Shown here piece by piece: positions 47,496 to 58,026 of a DNA stretch of 64,000 bases. The DNA comes from Cellulomonas sp. WB94 (GTDB lineage: Bacteria > Actinomycetota > Actinomycetes > Actinomycetales > Cellulomonadaceae). Under the pieces are notes generated by a model that saw only the letters and a program-made list of their open reading frames with translations, did not search any database and was not told where the DNA came from. Every line of letters begins with the position of its first letter. Positions within the stretch are counted from its first letter, which is position 1. The position numbers and the translations under genes are program-made. The stretch lies in assembly GCF_003115775.1 (NCBI RefSeq), contig NZ_QEES01000002.1, forward strand, positions 1,922,001-1,986,000, in the 5' to 3' direction.

Positions 47496-47638
47496 AGAGC
47501 CACACGGCTCGCAGCTCGACGACGGAGCGGCACGCAGGTTCATCGGAGGCCCTGCGCGTCCACCGTCGACGGGGGCGCACTGGTGCGCTCCTGACGCCGC
47601 CGGGTGGTCCGGTCGGTGGGAGGAAGGATCAGACAACG

Positions 47639-48778
47639 ATGTCGCTCAGGAAGACAAAGATCGTCGCGGCGGTTGCTGGAGCTGCGCTCCTGCTCGTCGG
47701 GGCCAGTGCGTGCAGCAGCACGCGGGACACCACCTCGGGCTCGACCGGCGGCAGCACTGCGGCCGCAGCGGGCGGCCTCATCGGTATCGCGATGCCGACC
47801 AAGAGCCTCGAGCGCTGGAACAACGACGGCGCGCACCTCGAGGAGCTCCTCAAGGCGGCCGGCTACACCACGAGCCTGCAGTACGCCGACAACAAGGTCG
47901 ACCAGCAGATCACGCAGCTGCAGAACATGATCAACCAGGACCCGAAGGTCATCGTCGTCGCGTCCATCGACGGCACGGCGCTCGGCCCGGTGCTCGCACA
48001 GGCCAAGGCCAAGAAGATCTCCGTCATCGCGTACGACCGCCTGATCAACGGCACCGCGGACGTCGACTTCTACGCGACGTTCGACAACTACAAGGTCGGC
48101 CAGCTCCAGGGCGAGTTCATCGAGACCCAGCTCGGCCTCAAGGACGGCAAGGGCCCGTTCAACCTTGAGCCCTTCGCCGGCTCGCCGGACGACAACAACG
48201 CCAAGTTCTTCTTCTCCGGCGCGTGGGACGTCCTCAAGCCGTACATCGACAAGGGCCAGCTCGTCGTCCCCTCGGGCAAGGCGCCCGCGTCGGACGCCGA
48301 CTGGACCAAGATCGGCATCCAGGGCTGGAAGTCCGAGACCGCGCAGTCCGAGATGGACAACCGCCTCAACTCGTTCTACCAGGACAAGAAGGTCAACGTC
48401 GTCCTGTCCCCGAACGACTCCCTCGCGCTGGGCATCGAGCAGTCGCTCGACTCGCAGGGCTACAAGGCCGGCACCGACTGGCCCATCGTCACCGGCCAGG
48501 ACGCCGACAAGGCCAACGTCAAGAACATGCTGGTCGGCAAGCAGTCGATGACGGTCTGGAAGGACACCCGCACGCTGGGTGACCAGGTCGCCAAGATGGT
48601 CGACCAGATCGTCAAGGGCGAGACGGTCACGGTCAACGACGAGAAGACCTACGACAACGGCAAGAAGGTCGTCCCGACCTACCTGCTCCCGCCGCAGGTC
48701 GTCACGAACGACAAGGCTGACATCTCGAAGTCGCTCGTCGACTCGGGCTTCTACAAGGCCGCAGACCTCGGCCTCTGA
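47639..48778 (+). CDS. chvE: ChvE/XylF-type sugar-binding lipoprotein
   Basis: 379 aa. Lipobox LVGASAC with Cys25 for lipid anchoring, then a Peripla_BP_4 two-lobe sugar receptor (GIAMPTKSLERWNNDGAHLEELLKAAGY; IAYDRLINGTADVDFYATFDN; VTGQDADKANVKNMLVGKQSMTVWKDTR). ChvE proteins bind several monosaccharides, including xylose, arabinose and galactose. It is the first gene of the transporter operon, followed by a large hairpin and then gguA and gguB. Confidence 0.92.
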   Translation: MSLRKTKIVAAVAGAALLLVGASACSSTRDTTSGSTGGSTAAAAGGLIGIAMPTKSLERWNNDGAHLEELLKAAGYTTSLQYADNKVDQQITQLQNMINQDPKVIVVASIDGTALGPVLAQAKAKKISVIAYDRLINGTADVDFYATFDNYKVGQLQGEFIETQLGLKDGKGPFNLEPFAGSPDDNNAKFFFSGAWDVLKPYIDKGQLVVPSGKAPASDADWTKIGIQGWKSETAQSEMDNRLNSFYQDKKVNVVLSPNDSLALGIEQSLDSQGYKAGTDWPIVTGQDADKANVKNMLVGKQSMTVWKDTRTLGDQVAKMVDQIVKGETVTVNDEKTYDNGKKVVPTYLLPPQVVTNDKADISKSLVDSGFYKAADLGL

Positions 48779-48792
48779 GAAACCCCAGCGTT

Positions 48793-48845
48793 GGCTGCCG
48801 GGACCGCACCGCGGGAGGATTCTCCTGGGTGCGGCCCCGGCAGCC
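48793..48845 (+). terminator. Long hairpin after chvE
   Basis: GGCTGCCGGG-(A)-CCGCACC at 48793-48810 pairs with GGTGCGG-(C)-CCCGGCAGCC at 48828-48845: 17 pairs and one mismatch. An inner GGAG/CTCC pair is possible. Such structures behind binding-protein genes usually stabilise that mRNA and reduce reading into the ABC genes. Confidence 0.75.
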
Positions 48846-48883
48846 GCGCAACCCATCCCGACGACAGCAGACGGCAGGCTCAG

Positions 48884-50434
48884 ATGTCGACCGACAACAC
48901 CATTCTTGAGATGCGCGGGATCACGAAGCTCTTCCCCGGCGTCAAAGCACTCCAGGACGTGACGCTGACCGTGACCCGCGGCGAGGTCCACGCGATCTGC
49001 GGTGAGAACGGCGCCGGCAAGTCGACCCTCATGAACGTGCTGTCGGGCGTGTACCCGCACGGCACCTACGAGGGGGAGATCCTCTTCGAGGACCAGCTGT
49101 GCGACTTCCGGACGATCCGCGACAGCGAGCACCGCGGCATCGTGATCATCCACCAGGAGCTCGCGCTGAGCCCGTACCTGTCGATCGCCGAGAACATCTT
49201 CCTCGGCAACGAGCAGTCGGCGCGCGGCGTCATCGACTGGAACAAGACGAACGCCGAGGCGGCCAAGCTGCTCGCGCGCGTCGGCCTCACCGAGGCGCCG
49301 GACACCAAGATCAAGGACATCGGCGTCGGCAAGCAGCAGCTCGTGGAGATCGCGAAGGCGCTGTCCAAGCGCGTCAAGCTGCTGATCCTCGACGAGCCGA
49401 CCGCGGCGCTGAACGACGAGGACTCGGCCCACCTGCTCGACCTGATGCGGAGCCTCAAGGGCCAGGGCATCACCTCGATCATCATCTCCCACAAGCTCAA
49501 CGAGATCGCCGCGATCGCGGACCGCACGACGGTCATCCGCGACGGCAAGACGATCGAGACCCTCGACATGCACGGCGCCGAGCCGATCACCGAGGAGCGG
49601 ATCATCCGCCCGATGGTCGGACGGTCTCTCGACGACCGCTTCCCGGACCGCGAGCCGAACATCGGCGAGGAGGTCCTGCGGATCGAGGACTGGACGGTCC
49701 ACCACCCGATCGACCAGGGCCGCAAGGTCGTCGACGGTGCGTCGATCAGCGTGCGCCGGGGCGAGGTCATCGGCCTCGCCGGGCTCATGGGCGCGGGCCG
49801 GACCGAGTTCGCGATGAGCGTCTTCGGTCGGACCTACGGGGCCAACGCCTCGGGCAAGGTCTTCAAGGACGGCAAGGAGATCCACACGCGCACGGTCGGG
49901 GAGGCGATCGCCCACGGCATCGTCTACGCGACCGAGGACCGCAAGCGGTACGGCCTGAACCTCATCGAGGACATCAAGCGCAACATCAGCGCGGCGGCGC
50001 TCGGCAAGCTGTCCCGGCGCGGGGTGGTCGACCGCGAGGAGGAGGTGCTCGTCGCCGAGCGGTACCGCAAGGAGCTCAACATCAAGGCGCCGACGATCGA
50101 GGCCCTCGTCGGCAAGCTCTCGGGCGGCAACCAGCAGAAGGTCGTCCTGAGCAAGTGGATCTTCGCCGACCCGGACGTGCTCATCCTCGACGAGCCGACC
50201 CGCGGCATCGACGTCGGTGCCAAGTACGAGATCTACACGATCATCAACCGCATGGCCGACGCCGGTAAGTCGGTCATCTTCATCTCGTCCGAGCTGCCCG
50301 AGCTGCTCGGGATGTGTGACCGCATCTACACGCTGAGCCAGGGTCGTGTGACCGGCCAGCTCCCCCGGGCAGAGGCGACGCAGGAGTCGCTCATGCTGCT
50401 CATGACCAAGGAGAAGGAAGGGACGCCGCGATGA
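48884..50434 (+). CDS. gguA: Monosaccharide ABC transporter ATPase (GguA/MmsA)
   Basis: 516 aa with two fused ABC domains. Domain 1: Walker [10 protein letters not shown] (about residues 36-44), signature [16 protein letters not shown], Walker [12 protein letters not shown]. Domain 2 has the degenerate Walker [12 protein letters not shown] and signature [15 protein letters not shown], typical of the carbohydrate CUT2 class. It powers uptake with ChvE and GguB. ATG 48884 is chosen to match the family N-terminus ([17 protein letters not shown]). Confidence 0.94.
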   Translation: MSTDNTILEMRGITKLFPGVKALQDVTLTVTRGEVHAICGENGAGKSTLMNVLSGVYPHGTYEGEILFEDQLCDFRTIRDSEHRGIVIIHQELALSPYLSIAENIFLGNEQSARGVIDWNKTNAEAAKLLARVGLTEAPDTKIKDIGVGKQQLVEIAKALSKRVKLLILDEPTAALNDEDSAHLLDLMRSLKGQGITSIIISHKLNEIAAIADRTTVIRDGKTIETLDMHGAEPITEERIIRPMVGRSLDDRFPDREPNIGEEVLRIEDWTVHHPIDQGRKVVDGASISVRRGEVIGLAGLMGAGRTEFAMSVFGRTYGANASGKVFKDGKEIHTRTVGEAIAHGIVYATEDRKRYGLNLIEDIKRNISAAALGKLSRRGVVDREEEVLVAERYRKELNIKAPTIEALVGKLSGGNQQKVVLSKWIFADPDVLILDEPTRGIDVGAKYEIYTIINRMADAGKSVIFISSELPELLGMCDRIYTLSQGRVTGQLPRAEATQESLMLLMTKEKEGTPR

Positions 50435-51600
50435 CCGCCGTCACCGAATACCTCGGCAAGAACGTGCGCCAGTACGGGATCTGGGGCGCGCTCGTCGCGA
50501 TCGTCATCCTGTTCGAGATCTTGACCAACGGCCTGCTGCTGATGCCGAACAACGTCGCGAGCCTGGTGCAGCAGAACGCGTACGTGATGATCCTGGCCAT
50601 CGGCATGGTCATGGTGATCGTGGCCGGCCACATCGACCTGTCGGTGGGCTCGGTGGTCGCCTTCATCGGCGGCCTGGTCGCGATCATGATGGACAAGTGG
50701 GGCCTCCCGTGGCTCGTCGCGGTGCTCCTCGGCCTCGTCGTCGGTGCGCTCGTGGGCGCGTGGCAGGGCTACTGGGTCGCCTACGTCGGGATCCCGGCGT
50801 TCATCGTGACCCTGGCCGGCATGCTCATCTTCCGCGGGCTCGCGATCGTGCTCGTCGGGACGACGATCGCCGGGCTCCCGCCGGGCTTCAACGCGATCAG
50901 CAACGGGTACCTGCCGAACTCCTTCGGGTTCATGGCTGGTCGGGACGTCGTCACGGTGACGATCGGTGTCCTCGCCCTGGCCGGTCTCGTGTACTCGCAG
51001 GCGCGCGCCCGCCGGACCCTGCGCAAGCACGACCTCGCGGTCGAGCCGTTCCCGGCGTTCGTCGGCAAGCTCGTCCTGTTCGCGCTCCTGCTCGGCTACC
51101 TCACGTGGCTGCTCTCGGGCAGCAACGGCATGCCGATCGTCCTGATCATCGTCGGCGTCCTCATCGTGGCGTACACGTTCGTCCTGGGCCGGACGGTCTT
51201 CGGTCGGCACATCTACGCGATCGGTGGCAACCTCAACGCCGCGATCATGTCCGGTGTCAACACGCGTCGGGTCAACTTCGGCGTGTTCGTGAACATCGGC
51301 GTCCTGGCCGCCGTCGCGGCGATCGTGACGACGTCCCGTGCCGGTGCGGCCGTCGCGGCAGCCGGTGACAGCTACGAGCTCGACGCCATCGCCGCGTGCT
51401 TCATCGGTGGCACGGCCGTCACCGGCGGTGTCGGCAAGGTCTCGGGCGCCATGATCGGTGCGCTCATCATGGGCGTCCTGAACATGGGCCTGTCGATCAT
51501 GAGCGTCGACCCGTCGTGGCAGAAGGCCATCAAGGGCCTCGTGCTGCTCCTCGCGGTGGCGTTCGACCTGCTCAACAAGCGTCGCGCCGGCGCGAGCTGA
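50431..51600 (+). CDS. gguB: Monosaccharide ABC transporter permease (GguB/MmsB)
   Basis: 389 aa, CUT2-class permease (BPD_transp_2) with about ten membrane spans. It carries [39 protein letters not shown] and [22 protein letters not shown], and a charged cytoplasmic loop near residues 190-205. ATG 50431 overlaps the gguA stop. A 17-bp terminator follows. Confidence 0.94.
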   Translation: MTAVTEYLGKNVRQYGIWGALVAIVILFEILTNGLLLMPNNVASLVQQNAYVMILAIGMVMVIVAGHIDLSVGSVVAFIGGLVAIMMDKWGLPWLVAVLLGLVVGALVGAWQGYWVAYVGIPAFIVTLAGMLIFRGLAIVLVGTTIAGLPPGFNAISNGYLPNSFGFMAGRDVVTVTIGVLALAGLVYSQARARRTLRKHDLAVEPFPAFVGKLVLFALLLGYLTWLLSGSNGMPIVLIIVGVLIVAYTFVLGRTVFGRHIYAIGGNLNAAIMSGVNTRRVNFGVFVNIGVLAAVAAIVTTSRAGAAVAAAGDSYELDAIAACFIGGTAVTGGVGKVSGAMIGALIMGVLNMGLSIMSVDPSWQKAIKGLVLLLAVAFDLLNKRRAGAS

Positions 51601-51620
51601 CCGACACCCCCGCTCGACCC

Positions 51621-51657
51621 CGACGCCGGGCCCCGCACCATGCGGGGCCCGGCGTCG
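51621..51657. terminator. 17-bp terminator after gguB
   Basis: CGACGCCGGGCCCCGCA (51621-51637), loop CCA, and its exact complement (51641-51657). It ends the transporter operon. Confidence 0.85.
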
Positions 51658-51684
51658 TCGTACCGGCCCACCTAGGATTCGCGG

Positions 51685-52806
51685 GTGACCAGCGAGCGCA
51701 CGTCCCTGTGGATCGGCACGTACCCCGCGGCCGGTGCCGGCGCCCCGGCGGGCCACGGCGAGGGGGTGTGGCGGGTCGACCTCGACGCCGCGTCGGGGAC
51801 CCTGGGGGCCGCCGCACTGGTCGCGGTCACCCCGTCGCCGTCGTTCGTCGCGACGCACCCGTCGGGCCGGGTGCTCTACGCGGTCGGCGAGGTGACCCGG
51901 GGCACGGTCACCGCGTTCGCGGTCCCGGCCGACGACCCGGCACCCCGCCCGATCACCGCGCTGGACGTCGTCGGCTCGGGGGGCGCCGACCCCTGCCACC
52001 TGCTGCTGGCCCCCGACGCGCGCACCTTGTACGTCGCGAACTACTCGTCGGGCACGCTCGGTGTCCTCCCGCTCGACAGTGAGGGGCGGTTCGCCGCCGA
52101 GGTCCTCGCAGAGCGCGGCCCGGTGCAGGTCTGGGGCCACGAGGGCTCGGGGCCCGACGCGAGCCGGCAGGAGGCCTCGCACGCCCATTTCGTGGCGATC
52201 GCCCCCGGCGGGCTGTTCGTCGTCGTGGCGGACCTCGGCACGGACGAGCTGCGCCGGTACGCGCGTGACCCCGCGACGGGGCTGCTCAGCCCGGCCGGGA
52301 TCGCGGCGACACTTCCACTGGGGACGGGCCCACGCCACCTGGTGTTCGCTCCGGACGGACGCACGGTCTACGTGGTGGGCGAGCTCGACGTGAGCGTGTG
52401 CGTGCTGGCGTGGGACCGGGGCACGGCATCGGGCACGCTCGTGCAGCAGCTGCCGGCAGGTCCGCCGGCGGGCCCGCTCGGTACGGAGCCTGGCAGTGCC
52501 GCGGGCCGCCGGGTGCTGCCGTCGCACGTCGAGCTCGACGGTGAGCGGCTCGTCGTCGCGGTGCGCACGAGTGACGTCCTCGTCGGGTACGCGGTGTCCG
52601 CGGACGGCTCGCTCGTCGCCGACGGTGCGACGCCGGTGCCGGGGGCGTGGCCGCGGCACTTCGCGGTCGTGGACGGGACCGTCGTGGTCGCGGCGCAGGT
52701 GGGCGATGCTCTCGTCGCGCTCCGGCCCGGTGAGGGTGCGGCGGGGTGGGTCGTCTCGGCTGTCCTGCCGATGCCCGCGCCCGCGTGCGTGGTCCGGGCG
52801 GTGTGA
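51685..52806 (+). CDS. Lactonase-family protein (6-phosphogluconolactonase, YbhE type)
   Basis: 373 aa seven-bladed beta-propeller of the lactonase family: [82 protein letters not shown] and [21 protein letters not shown]. It would hydrolyse 6-phosphogluconolactone or a related sugar lactone in the cytoplasm. TAGGAT (51673-51678) lies 6 nt before GTG 51685, so its mRNA is probably leaderless and separate from gguB. Confidence 0.87.
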   Translation: MTSERTSLWIGTYPAAGAGAPAGHGEGVWRVDLDAASGTLGAAALVAVTPSPSFVATHPSGRVLYAVGEVTRGTVTAFAVPADDPAPRPITALDVVGSGGADPCHLLLAPDARTLYVANYSSGTLGVLPLDSEGRFAAEVLAERGPVQVWGHEGSGPDASRQEASHAHFVAIAPGGLFVVVADLGTDELRRYARDPATGLLSPAGIAATLPLGTGPRHLVFAPDGRTVYVVGELDVSVCVLAWDRGTASGTLVQQLPAGPPAGPLGTEPGSAAGRRVLPSHVELDGERLVVAVRTSDVLVGYAVSADGSLVADGATPVPGAWPRHFAVVDGTVVVAAQVGDALVALRPGEGAAGWVVSAVLPMPAPACVVRAV

Positions 52807-52948
52807 GCCCGCCGAGGGTGAGCGCGGCCGGGTGCCGGGCGACATGGACCGGGGCGCCAGGAGCCAGGCGCGGGGTGACAATGGGGCAGGTGATGTCCTC
52901 GACCGACCAGGCGCGCCGATCCCGATCCCGATCCCCGCAGGAGCCTTC

Positions 52949-54283
52949 GTGAGCCTCGAGCAGCCGCGCGTCGCGATGCTGTCGGTGCACACGTCACCGC
53001 TCGACCAGCCGGGCACGGGTGACGCGGGCGGCATGAACGTCTACGTCTCGGAGCTCTCGCAGGCGCTGGCCCGACGCGGCGCGCGCGTCGAGATCTTCAC
53101 GCGCGCGACGTCGTCGGCCCAGCCCGAGACCGCGGTGCTCGAGGGCGTGGACGCGCACGGCACGCCGCTCACGCCCGAGGGTGCCCGCGCGGTGCTGCTG
53201 GCCGAGGGCGTCGAGCCCGGGGTCGTCCCGCCGGTGCTCGTGCACCACGTGCCCGCAGGCCCGTTCGAGGGGCTCGACAAGAACGACCTGCCCGGACAGC
53301 TGTGCGCGATGACGGCCGGCGTGCTGCGGTCGGAGGCGGCACGCAGGCCCGGCTGGTACGACGTCGTCCACTCCCACTACTGGTTGTCGGGCCAGGTCGG
53401 GTGGCTCGCCGCCGACCGGTGGGAGGTCCCGCTCGTGCACACGATGCACACCATGGCGCGCGTGAAGAACGCGGCGCTCGCCCCGGGGGACACCGCCGAG
53501 CCCAACGGCCGGATCGTCGGGGAGGAGCAGGTCGTCGCGGAGGCCGACGCGCTCGTGGCGAGCACGGCCGAGGAGGCGCTGGACCTCGTCGAGCTCTACG
53601 ACGCCGACCCGGCGCTCGTGCACGTCGTGGCCCCGGGCGTGGACCTCGAGGTGTTCAGCCCCGGTGGACCCCAGGCCCGTGCCGAGGCGCGCCGAGCCCT
53701 CGGGTTGCCGCTCGACCGGGACATCGTGCTGTTCGCCGGCCGCGTCCAGCCGCTCAAGGGCCCCGACGTGCTCGTGCGGGCCCTCGGCCTGCTCGCCGCG
53801 ACCGGGCGCCCCGTCCCGATGCTCGTCGTCCTCGGCGGGCCGAGCGGGCGACCGACGGCCGTCCGTGAGCTGTCGGCCCTCGCCGCCACGACCGGCGTCG
53901 GCGACCACGTGCTGCTGCGGCCGCCCGTGCCCCGCACCGAGCTCGCCCAGTGGTACCGCGCGGCCGACGTCGTGGCCATGCCCTCGCGGAGCGAGTCGTT
54001 CGGCCTGGTCGCCATGGAGGCGCAGGCGAGCGGGACGCCGGTGCTCGCGGCTGCCGTGGGCGGGCTGCGGTCGGTCGTGACCGACGGCGTCTCGGGGACC
54101 CTCGTCCCCGGCCACGACCCGGCAGTGTGGGCGGACGCGATCACGGACCACCTGGCCGACGCCGGCCTGCGCGCACGGCTGGCTGTCGGCGCCCGGCAGG
54201 TGGCCGAGCGGTTCGGCTGGGACGCCGCGGCCGAGCAGGTGCTCAAGGTGTACGCGCTCGCCGACGCCCACCGCCGCGCCTGA
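52949..54283 (+). CDS. mshA: D-inositol-3-phosphate glycosyltransferase, mycothiol biosynthesis
   Basis: 444 aa GT4 enzyme. The UDP-GlcNAc/inositol loop [23 protein letters not shown] (about residues 18-40), [45 protein letters not shown] and the EX7E region [20 protein letters not shown] are complete. It makes the first mycothiol intermediate. GCAGGAG before GTG 52949 fixes the start; an upstream Pro/Ile in-frame segment comes from a GATCCC repeat. Confidence 0.94.
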   Translation: MSLEQPRVAMLSVHTSPLDQPGTGDAGGMNVYVSELSQALARRGARVEIFTRATSSAQPETAVLEGVDAHGTPLTPEGARAVLLAEGVEPGVVPPVLVHHVPAGPFEGLDKNDLPGQLCAMTAGVLRSEAARRPGWYDVVHSHYWLSGQVGWLAADRWEVPLVHTMHTMARVKNAALAPGDTAEPNGRIVGEEQVVAEADALVASTAEEALDLVELYDADPALVHVVAPGVDLEVFSPGGPQARAEARRALGLPLDRDIVLFAGRVQPLKGPDVLVRALGLLAATGRPVPMLVVLGGPSGRPTAVRELSALAATTGVGDHVLLRPPVPRTELAQWYRAADVVAMPSRSESFGLVAMEAQASGTPVLAAAVGGLRSVVTDGVSGTLVPGHDPAVWADAITDHLADAGLRARLAVGARQVAERFGWDAAAEQVLKVYALADAHRRA

Positions 54284-54357
54284 CGGGGCCGGACGGAGGA
54301 CCGTTCACGGGCCGAACGTCCCCGTCCACCCCCTGCCTCGTGCGGCAGGATGAACCC

Positions 54358-55098
54358 ATGACCTACACCCTCGTGCTGCTCCGCCACGGCGAGAGCGAGT
54401 GGAATGCCAAGAACCTGTTCACCGGCTGGGTGGACGTCGCGCTGTCCGAGAAGGGCATCGCCGAGGCCGTGCGCGGCGGCTCGCTGCTCACGGACGCGGG
54501 CGTGCTCCCCGACGTCGTGCACACGTCCCTCCTGCGCCGCGCCATCACGACGGCGAACCTGGCCCTCGACGCGGCCGACCGGCACTGGATCCCGGTCAAG
54601 CGCAGCTGGCGCCTGAACGAGCGCCACTACGGCGCGCTCCAGGGCAAGGACAAGAAGCAGATCCGCGACGAGTACGGCGACGAGCAGTTCATGCTCTGGC
54701 GTCGCTCGTACGACGTGCCGCCGCCCCTCGTGGAGCTGGGCTCGGAGTTCTCGCAGGACACCGACCCGCGGTACGCCGACGCCCCCGTCGTGCGGGCCGA
54801 GTGCCTCAAGGACGTCCTCGAGCGCGCGCTGCCGTACTGGCACAGCGACATCGTCCCGGACCTCCAGACCGGCAAGACGGTGCTCGTCGCCGCGCACGGC
54901 AACTCGATCCGCGCCATCGTCAAGTACCTCGACGACGTCGACGACGAGACCATCGCGGGGATCAACATCCCCACGGGCATCCCGCTGCGCTACGAGCTCG
55001 ACGAGACGACGCTCAAGCCGGTCGTCAAGGGTGGCGAGTACCTCGACCCCGAGGCCGCCGCCGAGTCGATCAAGGCCGTGGCGAACCAGGGCAAGTAG
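54358..55098 (+). CDS. gpmA: 2,3-bisphosphoglycerate-dependent phosphoglycerate mutase
   Basis: 246 aa. [10 protein letters not shown] with the phosphorylated His10, [11 protein letters not shown], and [14 protein letters not shown] (second His) are intact. It interconverts 3- and 2-phosphoglycerate. AGGATGAA precedes ATG 54358. The end of the gene carries a 15-bp tandem duplication that includes the stop codon, followed by a terminator. The mshA-gpmA-phoU/senX3 order is widespread in actinobacteria. Confidence 0.96.
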   Translation: MTYTLVLLRHGESEWNAKNLFTGWVDVALSEKGIAEAVRGGSLLTDAGVLPDVVHTSLLRRAITTANLALDAADRHWIPVKRSWRLNERHYGALQGKDKKQIRDEYGDEQFMLWRRSYDVPPPLVELGSEFSQDTDPRYADAPVVRAECLKDVLERALPYWHSDIVPDLQTGKTVLVAAHGNSIRAIVKYLDDVDDETIAGINIPTGIPLRYELDETTLKPVVKGGEYLDPEAAAESIKAVANQGK

Positions 55099-55125
55099 TC
55101 AGGACGCACGTAGTCAGGACGCACT
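55096..55125 (+). repeat. 15-bp tandem duplication at the gpmA stop codon
   Basis: TAGTCAGGACGCACG (55096-55110) and TAGTCAGGACGCACT (55111-55125). The first TAG ends gpmA; the second would be a back-up stop. Confidence 0.8.
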
Positions 55126-55157
55126 GAACCCCCGCGCCGTGGGCGCGGGGGTTCAGT
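55123..55157. terminator. Bidirectional terminator between gpmA and phoU
   Basis: A 16-bp perfect stem (ACTGAACCCCCGCGCC, 55123-55138, with its complement at 55142-55157) closed by a 3-nt loop, between convergent genes. Confidence 0.88.
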
Positions 55158-55203
55158 CGTGCCTGGGGCCGTGCGGCCGAGCCCGATCCCAGTGAAGGAG
55201 TGC

Positions 55204-55866
55204 TCAGCGCTCGCCGCGGAGGTCCTCGGCGAAGTCGCCCGTCACGAGGTAGGTCACGCGGCGCGCGATCGACACGCCGTGGTCGCCGAACCGCTCGTAG
55301 TAGCGCCCCGCGAGGGTCACGTCGACGGTCTCCTGCGGGGTCCCGGTCCAGCCGCCGCCGAGCATCGCGGTGAACGTGTCCTCGTGGAGGGCGTCGAGCA
55401 GGTCGTCGTCGCGCTCGATCTCCTTGGCGACGTCGAGGTCGTGCGTCCGCAGGAGCACCGAGGTGCGGCTCGCGACGCGGGTTGCGGCGTCGTGCATCTC
55501 CGCGAACGCTCCGGTGAGGCCGTGCGGGATCGCCTGGCGCGGGTAGCGCAGCCGGGCGACCTGGGCGATGTGCCGGGCGAGGTCGCCCATGCGCTCCAGC
55601 GTCGCGCTCATCCGGAGCGCCGAGACGATGATGCGCAGGTCGGTGGCCACGGGCTGCTGCTGGGCGAGCAGGAGGATGCATCGCTCGTCGAGCTCGCGGT
55701 TGATGGCGTCGATCGCGGCGTCGTCGGCGATCACCGACTCGGCGAGCTGGAGGTCGGCGGTCAGCAGCGCCGTCCCTGCCCGGTCGATGGCCTGCTCGAC
55801 GAGCCCGCTCATCGCGGCGAGGTCGTCGCCGAGCTGCCTCAGCTCGTCGTCGAAGATCTTGCGCAT
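55204..55866 (-). CDS. phoU: Phosphate-signalling protein PhoU
   Basis: 220 aa, two three-helix PhoU repeats with the metal-binding E/DxxxD stretches (DRAGTALLTADLQLAESVIADDAAID; HEDTFTAMLGGG). It links Pst transporter activity to the SenX3 kinase and keeps signalling low when phosphate is plentiful. It diverges from senX3, with a PHO box in between. Confidence 0.94.
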   Translation of the reverse strand: MRKIFDDELRQLGDDLAAMSGLVEQAIDRAGTALLTADLQLAESVIADDAAIDAINRELDERCILLLAQQQPVATDLRIIVSALRMSATLERMGDLARHIAQVARLRYPRQAIPHGLTGAFAEMHDAATRVASRTSVLLRTHDLDVAKEIERDDDLLDALHEDTFTAMLGGGWTGTPQETVDVTLAGRYYERFGDHGVSIARRVTYLVTGDFAEDLRGER

Positions 55867-55909
55867 GTGTTCCCTCTCTCAGTGCCCAGGCCCCAGGATC
55901 CCACCATGA

Positions 55910-55938
55910 GATGAACGTCGTCCTGCTCCCAGGTGAAC
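55910..55938. promoter_or_regulatory. PHO box in the phoU-senX3 spacer
   Basis: On the minus strand GTTCACC (55932-55938) and GTTCATC (55910-55916) start 22 bp apart, two 11-bp units of the actinobacterial PhoP/RegX3 direct repeat. It faces phoU and would give feedback control by RegX3. Confidence 0.6.
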
Positions 55939-55999
55939 ATCAGGCGAGCGACCGGTGCGCACGTGGGTTCGGCGGTTCGCTGACCGTACTCTGACGATC

Positions 56000-57181
56000 G
56001 TGCAAGGAATCCAAGGCGCGGCGGTCGTTCTCGCGGGGCTGCTCGGGCTCGTGACCGGCGGAGGTGCCGCGCTCGCGTTCCGTTTCAGCGAGCGCGCGCA
56101 GCACACCGTGCCGGAGCAGCCTCTCCCCGAGCTCGACGAGGGGCTCGTCCGCGTGCTCGCGGTGCTGCGCTCGGCGGCGGTCGTCCTCGACGCCGACGAC
56201 CGGGTCGTCCGCGCGAGCCCGCCCGCCTATGCGCTCGGCGTCGTGAACGACGGCCGGATCGTGCACGCCGCGATCCGCGACCTCATCGCGGACGTGCGCC
56301 GCACCGGGGCGATCCGCGACGAGGAGCTCGAGCTGCCGCGCGGCCCGCTCGGCCGCGGCACCCTGATGCTGCAGGTCCGGGTCGCGCACGTCGGCCCCGA
56401 TCACCTGCTCGTGCTCGCCGAGGACCGCACCCAGGCGCGCCGGCTCGAGGCCATCCGCCGCGACTTCGTGGTGAACATCTCCCACGAGCTCAAGACGCCG
56501 GTCGGTGCGCTGTCGCTGCTCGCGGAGACTGTCCAGGACGCCGCAGACGACCCCGACGCGGTCCGCCGGTTCGCGGGCCAGATGCGCAAGGAGGCGACCC
56601 GGCTCTCGGCGCTGGTCCACGAGATCATCGAGCTGTCGCGGCTGCAGGTCGCCGGAGCGCTCGAGGAGATCTCAGCGATCGACATCGATGCGGTCATCGC
56701 CGAGTCGGTGGATCGTGCGCGGACGAACGCGAGCGCGAAGAACATGGTCTTCGACGTCGGCGGTGCGTCGGGGGCTGTCGTGTTCGGCGACCACGGCCTC
56801 CTCGTCACCGCGGTGCGCAACCTGCTGGACAACGCCGTCGCCTACTCGCCCGAGGGCACCCATGTGGGCGTCGGGGTGCGGATCGTCGAGGGTCTCGTCG
56901 AGATCGCGGTCGTGGACCAGGGGATCGGGATCGCCGCGGACGAGCAGGACCGGGTGTTCGAGCGGTTCTACCGGGTCGACCCTGCGCGGTCCCGGGACAC
57001 CGGCGGCACGGGCCTCGGCCTGAGTATCGTCAAGCACGTCGCTGCTGATCACGGCGGTGACGTGACCGTCTGGTCGAGACCCGGACGGGGCTCGACCTTC
57101 ACCCTGCGACTGCCCCAGGCGGTCGTACCCGAGCACGACGAGGGCCTCGACGGCCCCGCGCAGACAGGAGCCACCCCGTGA
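56000..57181 (+). CDS. senX3: Sensor histidine kinase SenX3
   Basis: 393 aa. One N-terminal membrane segment (AAVVLAGLLGLVTGGGAALAF), a PAS-like region (about 45-145), the HisKA box NISHELKTPVGAL with phospho-acceptor His162, and HATPase_c N, G1, F and G2 boxes (RNLLDNAVAYSP; VVDQGIGIAADEQDRVFERFYRVD; GGTGLGLSIVKHVAADHGG). TACTCT (55987-55992) is 7 nt before GTG 56000, favouring this start over GTG 55955. Its last codons overlap regX3. Confidence 0.93.
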   Translation: MQGIQGAAVVLAGLLGLVTGGGAALAFRFSERAQHTVPEQPLPELDEGLVRVLAVLRSAAVVLDADDRVVRASPPAYALGVVNDGRIVHAAIRDLIADVRRTGAIRDEELELPRGPLGRGTLMLQVRVAHVGPDHLLVLAEDRTQARRLEAIRRDFVVNISHELKTPVGALSLLAETVQDAADDPDAVRRFAGQMRKEATRLSALVHEIIELSRLQVAGALEEISAIDIDAVIAESVDRARTNASAKNMVFDVGGASGAVVFGDHGLLVTAVRNLLDNAVAYSPEGTHVGVGVRIVEGLVEIAVVDQGIGIAADEQDRVFERFYRVDPARSRDTGGTGLGLSIVKHVAADHGGDVTVWSRPGRGSTFTLRLPQAVVPEHDEGLDGPAQTGATP

Positions 57182-57885
57182 CCCGCATCCTCCTGGTCGA
57201 GGACGAGGAGTCGTACCGCGATCCGCTGACCTACCAGCTGACGCGCGAGGGCTTCGAGGTCGTGACCGCGGCGACGGGCCCCGAGGCGCTGGTCGCGTGG
57301 GAGGACGGCGGCGCCGACCTCGTGCTCCTGGACCTGATGCTGCCGGGGATGTCGGGGACCGAGGTGTGCCGGTGGCTGCGCGCGCGCAGCGACGTGCCGG
57401 TCATCATGCTCACCGCGAAGGACGGCGAGATCGACAAGGTCGTCGGCCTCGAGCTCGGCGCGGACGACTACGTGACGAAGCCCTACTCGTTCCGCGAGCT
57501 GCTGGCCCGGGTGCGGGCGGTCCTGCGCCGGGGCTCGATCGGGACAGCCGAGCCCGTGACCGAGCCCGACGACGGCACGCTCGAGGTCGGTCCGGTCCGC
57601 CTGGACGTCGAGCGGCACACGGTCCACGTGCACGGGGAGCTCGTCGCGTTCCCGCTCAAGGAGTTCGACCTGCTCGAGCTGCTGATGCGCAACGCCGGCC
57701 GTGTGCTGACCCGCGGGCAGCTCATCGACCGCGTGTGGGGGTCGGACTACGTGGGGGACACCAAGACCCTCGACGTGCACGTCAAGCGCGTGCGCGCCAA
57801 GATCGAGACCGACCCCGCGAACCCCGTCCTGCTGCAGACGGTCCGGGGCCTCGGCTACAAGCTCGCCGACGTCGCAGCGTCCTGA
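57178..57885 (+). CDS. regX3: Phosphate response regulator RegX3
   Basis: 235 aa OmpR family. Receiver domain with Asp9, phospho-acceptor Asp52 (LLDLMLPG) and Lys in MLTAKDGE; C-terminal winged HTH (LLELLMRNAGRVLTRGQLIDRVWG; DVHVKRVRAKIE). GTG 57178 overlaps the senX3 stop by GTGA. It should bind the GTTCACC-type repeats before pstS. Confidence 0.95.
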   Translation: MTRILLVEDEESYRDPLTYQLTREGFEVVTAATGPEALVAWEDGGADLVLLDLMLPGMSGTEVCRWLRARSDVPVIMLTAKDGEIDKVVGLELGADDYVTKPYSFRELLARVRAVLRRGSIGTAEPVTEPDDGTLEVGPVRLDVERHTVHVHGELVAFPLKEFDLLELLMRNAGRVLTRGQLIDRVWGSDYVGDTKTLDVHVKRVRAKIETDPANPVLLQTVRGLGYKLADVAAS

Positions 57886-57904
57886 CGGCACTTCGTCGAC
57901 CATC

Positions 57905-57948
57905 GTTCACCCTGCGTTCACCTTCCGCGGGCCTCCAGGTCACTTGTC
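57905..57948 (+). promoter_or_regulatory. PHO box upstream of pstS
   Basis: GTTCACC at 57905 and 57916 and GGTCACT at 57938 lie in one 11-bp phase (0, 11 and 33 bp), the form of PhoP/RegX3 boxes. The -10 TAACGT is at 57954-57959, so the box covers the -35 position where an activator would sit. Confidence 0.85.
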
Positions 57949-58026
57949 CTGCTTAACGTCTGCCATGCACCGCGGCCTCCGTGCTGCGGGGGCATCTGAC
58001 GATGAAGCTCCAGGAGAGGGATTCCC

